From positions 21,527 through 85,526 of the forward strand of contig JBGCEO010000040.1 of assembly GCA_045106475.1 (NCBI GenBank): 64,000 nucleotides of DNA, written 5' to 3'. Made by a program: the position numbers and the translations under genes. The notes below the pieces were generated by a model that ran no database searches, had not been told where the DNA came from, and saw nothing but the letters and a program-made list of their open reading frames with translations. Of this stretch, positions 1-7,637 are shown piece by piece. How positions within the stretch are numbered: the first letter of the stretch is position 1; each line of letters begins with the position of its first letter. This DNA comes from Granulosicoccus sp045106475. GTDB taxonomy: Bacteria > Pseudomonadota > Gammaproteobacteria > Granulosicoccales > Granulosicoccaceae.

Positions 1-50
1 ACGACTATCACGAGGATAATCAACAGCTGTGGAACGCTTGGCATACCCAT
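1..50 (-). CDS. tatA: TatA, twin-arginine translocase subunit (partial, N-terminus only)
   Basis: Reading the minus strand from an ATG at 50-48 gives MGMPSVPQLLIILVIV before the window ends. A short polar start followed by QLLIILVIV is the usual beginning of TatA, the single-span pore component of Tat protein export. It is the next gene after hisE, and the hisI-hisE-tatA order is known from Pseudomonas and relatives. Only 16 codons are present, so the call rests on this start plus the gene order. Confidence 0.8.
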   Translation of the reverse strand, partial: MGMPSVPQLLIILVIV

Positions 51-66
51 AATTTTATCTCTCTAT

Positions 67-387
67 CTAAGCAATTCCGCGAGAAGCTTTTTCGGCATGA
101 CCCGACACTCCTTCACGACGTTGTAATTCTTGCAAAATATCTGATGACCCCAAGCCTTTGGCACTTAGCAGAACCAGCATGTGAAACCACACATCTGCAG
201 CTTCTTTGACCAAATGTTCCGAGTCATCACCTTTGGCCGCCAGTATAAATTCGACGGCTTCTTCACCTACTTTTTTCAATATGACGTCTTCCCCGCGTTC
301 AAACAAGCTTGCGGTGTAAGACGATGACGCATCGCTTTGGCGCCGAGCATCAATTTCGGTACTCAGCCGCGCCAATACATCATTCAT
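67..387 (-). CDS. hisE: Phosphoribosyl-ATP pyrophosphatase HisE
   Basis: Hydrolyses phosphoribosyl-ATP to phosphoribosyl-AMP, the second step of histidine synthesis, in the cytoplasm. The 106-residue length is normal for a stand-alone HisE. The all-alpha NTP-pyrophosphatase signature is visible as GEEAVE (residues 41-46) and EAADVWFH (62-69), which supply the acidic Mg-binding residues. It follows hisI on the minus strand after an unusually wide 222-bp gap and precedes tatA by 16 bp, so hisE and tatA are probably co-transcribed. Confidence 0.95.
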   Translation of the reverse strand: MNDVLARLSTEIDARRQSDASSSYTASLFERGEDVILKKVGEEAVEFILAAKGDDSEHLVKEAADVWFHMLVLLSAKGLGSSDILQELQRREGVSGHAEKASRGIA

Positions 388-609
388 ATCCTAGCCTCTT
401 TATCACTTCAACTGGTCAGTGTATCGACCTAGCCACACTCTGAGTGTGACGCATTCTTACTAACTTAACCATCGCCTCACATAATGGGTACGAATTAGCA
501 CCGACCATGGCCCTGCCCCGCTTGATTCGCCTGCACATATATCAAGGGGAACACAGCGCGCAACCAATCTGCGTAAGGCTTGTGTCCGGCCTACAGACAA
601 ACTGCGCTC
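388..609 (-). other. Non-coding gap between hisI and hisE
   Basis: This spacer is long for a his operon in which other gaps are 6-91 bp. It holds a small perfect stem-loop at 434-448 (CACACTC, one base, GAGTGTG). No coding frame of note was seen. The stem may be a processing or attenuation site, or the gap may hold an internal promoter for hisE-tatA; neither can be shown from sequence. Confidence 0.4.
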
Positions 610-990
610 TCATTTGTCATAAATCAAGTCTGGAGATTTTATAACTGGCTCACATTCTTGCCAGCTTCCAAACTCATCCAGCTTTCGGTAGAAACAATGC
701 TGACGCCCGGTATGACAGGCAATTCCACCCACTTGTTCAACCGAAAGCAACAGTACGTCACCGTCGCAATCCAGGCGAATCCCTTTCACATGCTGTACGT
801 GGCCGGATTCCTCACCCTTGCGCCAAAGCCGTTGACGCGATCGAGAATAATAAACGGCCCTGCCAGTGGCTACAGTCTCCTGCAGCGCATCCTGATTCAT
901 CCAGGCAACCATCAGTACCTGTCCAGAATCAGCATCTTGAGCGATGACAGGAACCAGTCCCGCATCGTTGAACATCACTGATTCAATCAT
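610..990 (-). CDS. hisI: Phosphoribosyl-AMP cyclohydrolase HisI
   Basis: Opens the purine ring of phosphoribosyl-AMP, the third step of histidine synthesis. At 126 residues it is the stand-alone form, not the HisI-HisE fusion of enteric bacteria. Metal sites are clear: DCDGD (74-78) carries the Mg-binding aspartates and one cysteine, and Cys92 and Cys99 in the ACHTGRQHC stretch complete the zinc site. The WMN and YYSRSR motifs upstream also match the family. It lies 91 bp downstream of hisF. Confidence 0.96.
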   Translation of the reverse strand: MIESVMFNDAGLVPVIAQDADSGQVLMVAWMNQDALQETVATGRAVYYSRSRQRLWRKGEESGHVQHVKGIRLDCDGDVLLLSVEQVGGIACHTGRQHCFYRKLDEFGSWQECEPVIKSPDLIYDK

Positions 991-1081
991 GACTAAGTAG
1001 CTGTTGTCTAAGGTTCTTAAAGCTCGATTCTAACATGCAGGAGCCTGTCAACCAGGGAGTATCAGGGCCGAGTATTCGTCG

Positions 1082-1855
1082 CTAACTGCGCACTTCTATC
1101 GATTGTGACGCCATATGAGCCTTTGCTTCAGCGATTGTGTATTCTCCAAAATGGAAGATACTGGCGGCGAGCACCGCATCCGCGCCGCCTTGCAGAACTC
1201 CATCGCTAAGATGCTGCAGATTACCGACACCGCCTGAGGCAATAACAGGAATCTCGACCGCATCGGTGATCGCGCGCGTTAATTCCAGGTCAAAGCCGAT
1301 TTTGGTCCCGTCCCGATCCATACTGGTGAGAAGGAGCTCTCCTGCTCCATACTCGGCCATCCTGACGGCCCACTCGATAGCATCAATGCCAGTTTCCCGG
1401 CGACCACCGTGAGTAAAAATCTCCCATCGAGGCGCATCGCCCGGCGCTGCCACCGATTTGGCATCCAGGGCAACTACGATGCACTGCGCACCCACTTTGT
1501 TGGAGGCTTCACGCACCAGTTCCGGTCGATGAACTGCAGCTGTGTTGATGCCCACTTTGTCAGCACCTGCATTGAGCATTTTGCGCACATCGCTGACTTC
1601 TCGAATGCCCCCACCCACAGTCAACGGAATGAAAACCTGCGAAGCGACTTGCTCAACCACATGCTGCATGGTCGCCCGATTATCAGAGCTGGCCGTTATA
1701 TCCAGAAATGTAATTTCGTCAGCGCCAGCTTCATTGTATCCGCGCGCCACATTGACAGGATCACCGGCGTCGCGAATATCCAGGAATTTAACCCCTTTTA
1801 CGACTCGCCCGGCATCCACATCCAGACAGGGAATAATTCGTTTGGCTAATCCCAT
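1082..1855 (-). CDS. hisF: Imidazole glycerol phosphate synthase cyclase subunit HisF
   Basis: TIM-barrel cyclase that, with HisH, converts PRFAR and glutamine-derived ammonia to imidazole glycerol phosphate and AICAR. The 257-residue length is standard. The two catalytic aspartates are present: Asp12 in IIPCLDVD and Asp131 in VVALDAK. Phosphate-binding glycine loops (VGGGI near 80-84 and VIASGGVG towards the C-terminus) are intact. The start lies 6 bp after the hisA stop, indicating tight coupling in the operon. Confidence 0.97.
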   Translation of the reverse strand: MGLAKRIIPCLDVDAGRVVKGVKFLDIRDAGDPVNVARGYNEAGADEITFLDITASSDNRATMQHVVEQVASQVFIPLTVGGGIREVSDVRKMLNAGADKVGINTAAVHRPELVREASNKVGAQCIVVALDAKSVAAPGDAPRWEIFTHGGRRETGIDAIEWAVRMAEYGAGELLLTSMDRDGTKIGFDLELTRAITDAVEIPVIASGGVGNLQHLSDGVLQGGADAVLAASIFHFGEYTIAEAKAHMASQSIEVRS

Positions 1856-1861
1856 AATAAG

Positions 1862-2608
1862 TTACTCAGATTCCAGTGCGAAGGAATCAGCAAGCTCTTG
1901 TGCGGTAGTCAGATCTATGGTCCCTTCATAGAGTGCACGACCGACAATCACTCCGGAAATACCGCGATGCCGCTGCATGCCCAGATTATGAATGTCTTTA
2001 ATGGTTGACACACCTCCAGATGCGATAACCGGAATGGAGACTGCATCGGCCAAAGTAGCTGTTGCTTCTGTGTTGACGCCTTGCATCATGCCATCTCTAC
2101 TGATATCGGTATAAACGATGGCACTAACACCGCTGTTTTCAAATCGTTGTGCAAGCGATACCGCCGTGACCGTAGAGGTTTCGGCCCACCCTTCAGTGGC
2201 TACAAAACCATCATTAGCATCCAGACCAACAATGACATGACCTGGAAATCGAGAACATAGTCGATCGACAAACTCGGGCTCTTTAACCGCCAGGGTCCCG
2301 ATGATCAAAGACTGTATGCCGGCATCAATGTAAGCTTGTGCTGTTTCAACCGAACGAATACCACCGCCTATTTGCACCGGGATATCGCCACACGCTGAAC
2401 AAATGTCTCTAACCACCTGAGCATTGCGAGGTTCTCCGGCAAATGCACCGTCCAGATCAACAAGGTGAATGCGCCGCGCGCCCTCACCCAGCCAACGTTT
2501 CGCAACGGCCACCGGGTTTTCGTCGAACACAGTGTCATCGTCCATTCGGCCTTGACGCAGCCGAACGCATTTTCCATCTTTTAAATCTATTGCAGGGATG
2601 ATCAACAT
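1862..2608 (-). CDS. hisA: ProFAR isomerase HisA
   Basis: Catalyses the Amadori rearrangement of ProFAR to PRFAR in histidine synthesis. The protein is a 248-residue (beta-alpha)8 barrel. The general base Asp8 (IPAIDLKDG) and the second acidic residue Asp130 (VGLDAND) are visible, as are the two phosphate loops QIGGGIR and VIASGGV. It is 29 bp downstream of hisH and 6 bp upstream of hisF. The length and the DISRDG motif fit HisA rather than bifunctional PriA. Confidence 0.97.
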   Translation of the reverse strand: MLIIPAIDLKDGKCVRLRQGRMDDDTVFDENPVAVAKRWLGEGARRIHLVDLDGAFAGEPRNAQVVRDICSACGDIPVQIGGGIRSVETAQAYIDAGIQSLIIGTLAVKEPEFVDRLCSRFPGHVIVGLDANDGFVATEGWAETSTVTAVSLAQRFENSGVSAIVYTDISRDGMMQGVNTEATATLADAVSIPVIASGGVSTIKDIHNLGMQRHRGISGVIVGRALYEGTIDLTTAQELADSFALESE

Positions 2609-2637
2609 AGGTTTTTAATAGGCTTGGGATAGATCGC

Positions 2638-3279
2638 TTAGCGACCATCCCATTGCGAAAAATTCTTGAGTAACTGCAGACCATCGGCCGCGCTTTTTTC
2701 AGGGTGAAACTGGCATGCAAACAAACCAGGTTTGGCCACAGACACCGCTATTTCAACTCCATAGTCACATTGGCCTGTCACTGCACCCTCATCATCAGGA
2801 ACGCAGAAGTAGCTGTGCGCAAAATAGAATCTGGAACCATTTTCAATCCCGGACCACAATGCATGATCTTGTGCATGTTGTACCTCACTCCAACCCATAT
2901 GAGGCACCTTGAGACGTTGCTTGTGTTTGTCTATAAGTGGATCGTCGAATCGCAGTACACGTCCGGGAACTACGTTCAAACAATCCACCCCGCCGTTCTC
3001 CTCGCTAGCGGTAAGTAGCACCTGGAAGCCCATACAGATACCCAGAAAGGGACGCGTATCAACCGTATCGATAATGGTCTGTGCAAGTCCGCTCTGGTTC
3101 AACGCTGCCATGCAATCCGCTGCAGCACCTTGTCCCGGACACACAATTCTATCAGCGGACTGTATGAGTTCTGCATCAGAGCTGACCACAACGTCCGCAT
3201 CGGGCGCAACATGCTCAATGGCTTTTGACACAGAGCGCAGATTGCCCATGCCATAGTCGATAACGGCAATACGTTGCAT
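2638..3279 (-). CDS. hisH: Imidazole glycerol phosphate synthase glutaminase subunit HisH
   Basis: Class I glutamine amidotransferase that feeds ammonia to HisF. The catalytic triad is complete: Cys82 in LGICMGFQ and the His192/Glu194 pair in QFHPEKS. The PGQGA stretch near residues 48-52 forms the oxyanion region typical of HisH. The 213-residue length is normal. It starts 50 bp after the hisB stop on the minus strand. Confidence 0.97.
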   Translation of the reverse strand: MQRIAVIDYGMGNLRSVSKAIEHVAPDADVVVSSDAELIQSADRIVCPGQGAAADCMAALNQSGLAQTIIDTVDTRPFLGICMGFQVLLTASEENGGVDCLNVVPGRVLRFDDPLIDKHKQRLKVPHMGWSEVQHAQDHALWSGIENGSRFYFAHSYFCVPDDEGAVTGQCDYGVEIAVSVAKPGLFACQFHPEKSAADGLQLLKNFSQWDGR

Positions 3280-3329
3280 AGATCAGCTCTAACTGTTTAC
3301 TCTTAAGACGAGGAAGCGCAGGAACAGCG

Positions 3330-3923
3330 CTAGAGATTACCTTTAGTGGATGGTATGGCGCTTGCGGAACGATCATCGATCGTACAGGCAATGCGCAGAG
3401 CGCGACCAAAGGCCTTAAACAGGGTTTCTATCTTATGGTGGTCATTTACCCCGCGAAGCACATCCATATGAATCGTGGCCTTTGCGTGATTGGCAAAACC
3501 CTGGAAAAATTCCTGCGTTAGATCGACGTCAAAATTGCCCACTTTCGGCCGTTTGAAATCGGCATGAAAATGTAGCCCGGGCCTGCCAGAGAAATCTATG
3601 ACCACTCTTGACAAGGACTCATCCAGCGGAACATAAGCGTGCCCGTAGCGTTGAATCCCTTTGCGCTCACCAAGTGCCTGGGCGAAAGCATCACCCATCG
3701 TGATACCGATATCCTCAACACTGTGATGATCGTCTATATGGTTATCACCATTGCATACAACGTTCAGATCAAACAGGCCATGTCGGGACACTTGGTCAAG
3801 CATGTGCTCCAGGAAAGGGACGCCCGTTTTGAAATTGCCGTTGCCCTGACCATCAAGAACCAATTCCACCGCAATTGCCGTTTCCAGCGTATTGCGCTCA
3901 ACTTTCGCCGTGCGAATGGACAC
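3330..3923 (-). CDS. hisB: Imidazoleglycerol-phosphate dehydratase HisB
   Basis: Dehydrates imidazole glycerol phosphate to imidazole acetol phosphate. The frame stays open to an ATG at 4109, but the family begins at about the RTAKVERNTLET segment. The GTG at 3923 gives 197 residues, exactly the usual length of the monofunctional enzyme, whereas the longer start would read through an inverted-repeat element. No strong Shine-Dalgarno sequence precedes this GTG. Mn-binding His/Glu motifs are visible: FLEHMLDQVSRHG, DDHHSVEDIG, FANHAKATIH and NDHHKIE. First his gene of the window operon; hisG, hisD and hisC are elsewhere. Confidence 0.93.
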   Translation of the reverse strand: MSIRTAKVERNTLETAIAVELVLDGQGNGNFKTGVPFLEHMLDQVSRHGLFDLNVVCNGDNHIDDHHSVEDIGITMGDAFAQALGERKGIQRYGHAYVPLDESLSRVVIDFSGRPGLHFHADFKRPKVGNFDVDLTQEFFQGFANHAKATIHMDVLRGVNDHHKIETLFKAFGRALRIACTIDDRSASAIPSTKGNL

Positions 3924-4002
3924 CCCGATATCGCCCGCAAAAGCGCCAAAGGATACACCGCTACAGACAGACTGGACACCTAAGCAGGCACAAAAGCTAT
4001 TT

Positions 4003-4121
4003 AAACTGCCCCAGTACGTTGGGGATGGCTGCAATTGGTAGCTGCGAAGCACGCTAAGCAATTGATTTAATAGGCTTAGAGGGGAGTTCGCTGTACTACC
4101 CCCAGTCAACTGGGGCAGTTT
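4003..4121. repeat. 119-bp element with 13-bp perfect terminal inverted repeats
   Basis: AAACTGCCCCAGT at 4003-4015 is repeated in inverse orientation at 4109-4121. Each end is followed inward by a GGGG-rich segment, so about 28 bp per end are related and can form local stems (for example CCCCAGT-CA-ACTGGGG at 4102-4115). No target duplication or coding capacity was found. It resembles a MITE or relic insertion-sequence ends, and lies between hisB and dtd, where it could act on his operon expression. A third, diverged end occurs at about 36487-36521. Confidence 0.6.
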
Positions 4122-4179
4122 GACAGTAATTTAAGCTGGCTCGGTGTGCGAGGCACGGCGCGTTGCTATCTCGCCACAG

Positions 4180-4629
4180 TCAAGCAGTTGAGCCAGATTG
4201 CAACCAAAACGTGACAGGGCCATCGTTTATAAGGGCCACCTGCATATCTGCGCCGAATGTTCCCTGGTTTACAAACCCGGCTTCCTTTCTAACCTCAGCT
4301 ACCAGATCATCGAACAATTCACTAGCCTGTGCCGGGGTTGCTGCCCTTGAGAACCCGGGTCTGCGGCCTTTTTGCGTATCAGCAACCAGCGTAAACTGTG
4401 GCACTAGCAGCAATTGCCCACTTGCTTGGAGTACATCCAGGTTCATCTTTCCGTGCTTATCTGAGAAAACTCGATAGCTGAGTATTCTCTGCGCCAATAT
4501 TTGGGCAGATTTCAAATTATCCATTTTTTCAACGCCAATCAGTGCAAGCAAACCGGCTCCAATCTGCGCGGTTACCTGACCTTCAATAGTCACTGAAGCT
4601 TCCGTAACACGTTGAATTAAAGCGATCAT
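4180..4629 (-). CDS. dtd: D-aminoacyl-tRNA deacylase Dtd
   Basis: Removes D-amino acids (and glycine from tRNA-Ala) mis-attached to tRNA, a cytoplasmic proofreading step. The 149 residues cover the entire family length. Both active-site motifs are present: PQFT (77-80; SQxT in many homologues) and the GPVT of the Gly-cisPro loop (137-140). The N-terminus MIALIQRVTEASV is typical. It is transcribed away from the regulatory RNA candidate that begins about 140 bp upstream of its start. Confidence 0.96.
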   Translation of the reverse strand: MIALIQRVTEASVTIEGQVTAQIGAGLLALIGVEKMDNLKSAQILAQRILSYRVFSDKHGKMNLDVLQASGQLLLVPQFTLVADTQKGRRPGFSRAATPAQASELFDDLVAEVRKEAGFVNQGTFGADMQVALINDGPVTFWLQSGSTA

Positions 4630-4673
4630 TTCTAATTTACCAGGGCATCTGATGGCATGGATTTCAACACGAA

Positions 4674-4691
4674 TGTAGGAATTTTCCTACA
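4674..4691 (+). promoter_or_regulatory. GacA-box-like upstream activating palindrome
   Basis: The sequence TGTAGGAATTTTCCTACA has two perfect 8-base arms around TT. It fits the layout of the GacA upstream activating sequence (TGTAAG, six bases, CTTACA) with one change per half-site. It lies about 75 bp before the predicted start of the GGA-rich RNA, in the place expected for GacA-controlled rsm genes. Binding is inferred. Confidence 0.7.
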
Positions 4692-4733
4692 AAAAAATGG
4701 GTATTTTCTGACTTAAAAATGGGGAACTTCCGA

Positions 4734-4762
4734 TAGCAATTCAAAGCGGGTGGCTTGATAAT
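4734..4762 (+). promoter_or_regulatory. Predicted sigma-70 promoter of the Rsm-like RNA
   Basis: A -10 element GATAAT (4757-4762) is preceded at 17 bp by a poor -35 (TAGCAA, 4734-4739). A weak -35 fits an activator-dependent promoter. The start would fall at about 4767-4769, just at the base of the first hairpin. Confidence 0.5.
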
Positions 4763-4766
4763 ACCC

Positions 4767-4921
4767 GGGTGGTCAGGAACTACCACAAACAAGGAAGTTT
4801 CACGGATGATCTCTTCAACAAGGAGGTCCAACTCACGGCCGAGTTGCATGTTTGATGACCACATCAACCTGAGGAGCCAGGATGGTTCAGCCCGGCCAGG
4901 AAGGCCGGGTGTTTTGTTTGG
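4767..4921 (+). ncRNA. RsmY/RsmZ/CsrB-type CsrA/RsmA-sequestering small RNA (candidate)
   Basis: About 155 nt with seven GGA motifs (4776, 4793, 4804, 4822, 4873, 4880 and 4899). Four sit in hairpin loops, the classic CsrA/RsmA site: 4768-4784 (loop CAGGA), 4787-4800 (AAGGAA), 4874-4888 (AGGAT) and the terminator stem 4891-4909 (AGGAA). Two GGA-free stems lie between (4829-4846 and 4852-4867). The RNA ends in a GC-rich terminator with a T-rich tail. In known systems such RNAs titrate RsmA/CsrA under GacS/GacA control. The function is inferred from motif pattern and the GacA-like box, not from homology search. Confidence 0.82.
4891..4920 (+). terminator. Rho-independent terminator of the Rsm-like RNA
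   Basis: Seven-base stem CCCGGCC/GGCCGGG (4891-4897 and 4903-4909) with loop AGGAA, followed by TGTTTTGTTT. It lies 16 bp before the rhodanese stop codon on the opposite strand. Confidence 0.85.
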
Positions 4922-4936
4922 GGCCGGCTTCAGGGC

Positions 4937-5368
4937 CTAACACTGTTCCCAGGGCAACCCTTCAAAACGCCAACCGGCAACTGTATTTCTGTGGTGCTCA
5001 TCGTCCAATGGGCCTTCAAAACCACCATCTACGACGTAAATATCCGTTAATCCATCATTGATCAGCGCATCAGCAGCGTCCTTCGATCGATTGCCACTTC
5101 GGCAAATCAGCAGCAACGGCATAGAACCGCGGGCATTCGAGCTTATCCGACCCAGTAAAGCCTTCCGCACATTGGCAACAAAAGCGCTATTTACGGTCCA
5201 ATCCGGTGCATCAATCCATGGGACATGAACAGCGCCTTTTGCGTGCCCGATCATAAGGAACTCCATATCCGAGCGAACATCTATCAGCGTAACCCCCGGA
5301 TCTGATTGCAACATCCTCCAGGCATCACCTGGAGATAGCCTTCCAACATCATTCGAGCTTTCGCTCAT
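4937..5368 (-). CDS. Rhodanese-like domain protein
   Basis: Single rhodanese domain of 143 residues, cytoplasmic, with no signal peptide. The active loop CRSGNRS carries Cys89, so sulfur (persulfide) transfer is plausible. The LIDVRSDMEF segment (28-37) and the C-terminal GGFEGPLD match PspE/GlpE-type single domains. The partner substrate is unknown. It is convergent with the Rsm-like RNA and divergent from the acyltransferase gene, so probably monocistronic. Confidence 0.85.
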   Translation of the reverse strand: MSESSNDVGRLSPGDAWRMLQSDPGVTLIDVRSDMEFLMIGHAKGAVHVPWIDAPDWTVNSAFVANVRKALLGRISSNARGSMPLLLICRSGNRSKDAADALINDGLTDIYVVDGGFEGPLDDEHHRNTVAGWRFEGLPWEQC

Positions 5369-5474
5369 TAGCTGCCACCTATGGATTCATGAATAATAGC
5401 GCCGGCTATTCTACCTGCATGTGGCAGCTGCCAGTGCAAGCTACACTACGCCAGATTGAAGCCAAGAAACGTTC

Positions 5475-6365
5475 ATGTCTGTTCATCTGATTAACTCGCT
5501 CGCAAGAATTCTAAGTTGGTTGCCACTGAATGCAAATCGGGCAATAGGTGGTTTTCTGGGCAAACTTGCGTGGACAAGTAATAGTTCGCTGAGAACCATC
5601 ACCGAAATCAATCTGGGCATCTGCTTTCCCGATATGCCAGTTTCGCAGAGGCAATTGCTGGCTAAAAACAGCTTGATCGAAACGGGCAAACAACTCACAG
5701 AGTGCGCCTGGATATGGCATAGACCCACTCAGCAAACGAGCCTCAAGATAAAGGAAACAGTTGGGCTTGATCTATTAACAGCAGCGCAAGCGTCAAACAA
5801 AGGGGTGATTGTCGTTTCACCGCATATAGGCAACTGGGAGCTTTGTAGCTTGCCACTATCTGCTACTGAGAAATTCACCTACTTTTATAGAAGCCCAAGA
5901 ACTCAGGGTATGGATAAACTACTGATTAAATGGAGGGCACATCTGGGCGGTCATCCAGCCTCACTGGACGCGACCGGTATTCGCGATGCACTAAAATTAT
6001 TGAAAAAAGGCGGAACACTGGGAATTCTTCCCGATCAGGAGCCTGATTTAAATAGCGGTCAGTTTGCACCCTTTTTCAATCAAAGTGCTTTAACAATGAC
6101 TTTGCTACCACGCCTGGCTCAGCGAAGCGGAGCACATGTTCTGTTGTGCATCGCAGAACGGCTACCCGGCGCTGAAGGTTGGCGGTTTCATATCTTACCT
6201 GCAAACCCAGCTATATCCGGCGCTGACCTATCTGAAGCTACCATCGCCATGAACAAAGATGTTGAGCGTTGCATCGAAATTTGCCCCGCTCAATATCTAT
6301 GGGATTACAAGCGATTCAGTACGTGCGAAGACGGATCACGTCGCAACTACAAACGTAACGAATAG
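5475..6365 (+). CDS. Lipid A biosynthesis-type acyltransferase (LpxL/HtrB family)
   Basis: The 296-residue protein matches the lysophospholipid acyltransferase family that adds secondary acyl chains to Kdo2-lipid A at the inner membrane. The catalytic HX4E motif is His117-IGNW-Glu122, preceded by VIVVSPHIG, and the LGILPDQEP block follows. The N-terminus is mildly hydrophobic but lacks a clear long membrane span. LpxL, LpxM or an ornithine-lipid-type acyltransferase cannot be told apart here. It stands alone, divergent from the rhodanese gene. Confidence 0.85.
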   Translation: MSVHLINSLARILSWLPLNANRAIGGFLGKLAWTSNSSLRTITEINLGICFPDMPVSQRQLLAKNSLIETGKQLTECAWIWHRPTQQTSLKIKETVGLDLLTAAQASNKGVIVVSPHIGNWELCSLPLSATEKFTYFYRSPRTQGMDKLLIKWRAHLGGHPASLDATGIRDALKLLKKGGTLGILPDQEPDLNSGQFAPFFNQSALTMTLLPRLAQRSGAHVLLCIAERLPGAEGWRFHILPANPAISGADLSEATIAMNKDVERCIEICPAQYLWDYKRFSTCEDGSRRNYKRNE

Positions 6366-6438
6366 TGATGGCCAAGAGCGCCATCGCTCAGCGAATGAGA
6401 GATGACAGCCTGGCTACTCGCTAGTACCCGGTTTGCAA

Positions 6439-7485
6439 TCAGGCAACCTGGTCTGTATTTCTCTTGCCCGCAAAAAACTGATCTAAAAACGCCACAAGTC
6501 TATTGAGATCAGGTTTATCAATATCGCAATGTGTCACCAGTCGACATGACCGACCGTAGGCTGAAAGCAGGATGTCCGACTCCTTTGCAGCCGCCGATAA
6601 CTCTGCACCACAGTCTACATCAAGATCCAACCACACCATATTGGTTTGGGTCCAGCCATGACGAATCTCCAAGCCAGAGACACCCTTTAGCTCGCTTGCC
6701 AGATATTCAGCATTGTCGTGATCCTCATGCAGGCGGGCCAGCCCATCGGTCAATGCTATTTTACCAGCGGCCGCAAGAATACCGGCCTGGCGCATTCCAC
6801 CACCCGTAACCTTACGCCAGCGACGGGCTTCGTCGATGAAGGCCTTTGAACCAAGCAATAGGGATCCTACAGGCGCACCTAAACCCTTTGATAAACACAA
6901 GGATACCGTGTCGAAGCATCGTGCTATATCAGCTAGTTGTACATCAAGCTTAACCGCTGCGTTGGCCATTCGCGCACCGTCCAGGTGCAGCTGCAGCCCT
7001 TTGTCCTTACAAAACAGTTGAGCAGCTTTCATACTGTCAACTGACTGCACTCGACCATGTTGCGAATTCTCCAGACACAACAACCGGGTTCTGGCAAAGT
7101 GAAAATCATCCTCTTTTATGACTGAAGCTACTTCATCAAGAGACACTCCACCATCACTTTGAAACGACACCGGCTGAGGTTGAATACCACCTAGCGCAGC
7201 AGCACCTCCACCTTCATATTTGTAGGTGTGCGCATCTGCACCAACAATGTACTCATCACCTCTTTGACAGTGTGTTAACAGTGCAACAAGGTTTGATTGC
7301 GTACCAGTTGGTAGAAAGAGAGCAGATTCATGACCCATTAGATCTGCAGCAAAACTCTGTAAATCATTAACGCTTGGATCATCGCCATAAACATCATCAC
7401 CGACTGGTGCATTTATCATCGCATCGCGCATGTCAGTGTTGGGGCGGGTTACCGTATCACTGCGAAAATCGACAAGCTTTCTCAT
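6439..7485 (-). CDS. ltaE: Low-specificity L-threonine aldolase
   Basis: PLP-dependent enzyme cleaving L-threonine or allo-threonine to glycine and acetaldehyde. Its 348 residues fit the family. The start MRKLVDFRSDTVTRP is characteristic. HLDGAR (167-172) carries the PLP-binding aspartate, and Lys200 in CLSKGLGAPVGS is the Schiff-base lysine. It is convergent with the acyltransferase gene and followed by 152 bp without a gene before the thiamine kinase gene stop. Confidence 0.93.
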   Translation of the reverse strand: MRKLVDFRSDTVTRPNTDMRDAMINAPVGDDVYGDDPSVNDLQSFAADLMGHESALFLPTGTQSNLVALLTHCQRGDEYIVGADAHTYKYEGGGAAALGGIQPQPVSFQSDGGVSLDEVASVIKEDDFHFARTRLLCLENSQHGRVQSVDSMKAAQLFCKDKGLQLHLDGARMANAAVKLDVQLADIARCFDTVSLCLSKGLGAPVGSLLLGSKAFIDEARRWRKVTGGGMRQAGILAAAGKIALTDGLARLHEDHDNAEYLASELKGVSGLEIRHGWTQTNMVWLDLDVDCGAELSAAAKESDILLSAYGRSCRLVTHCDIDKPDLNRLVAFLDQFFAGKRNTDQVA

Positions 7486-7637
7486 TTCATTTTCTCTACA
7501 TTCTGTTTAGGCGCGACTACGACTTGTAACAACAGAGGATCATCACCGTCTTGATTGCATCTCTCCGATCAGGGCAACAATGGAGCTACTCTAGAGACTG
7601 TCATTAACCATCATGTTTAAGCAGACACTAATCCCGT

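Noticed and set aside
3924..4109. N-terminal extension of hisB
   Set aside because: It would be translated from the inverted-repeat element and has no counterpart in the family.
4664..4940. Short protein frames on both strands across the Rsm-like RNA
   Set aside because: No family features; the palindrome, GGA loops and terminator explain this region better as RNA.
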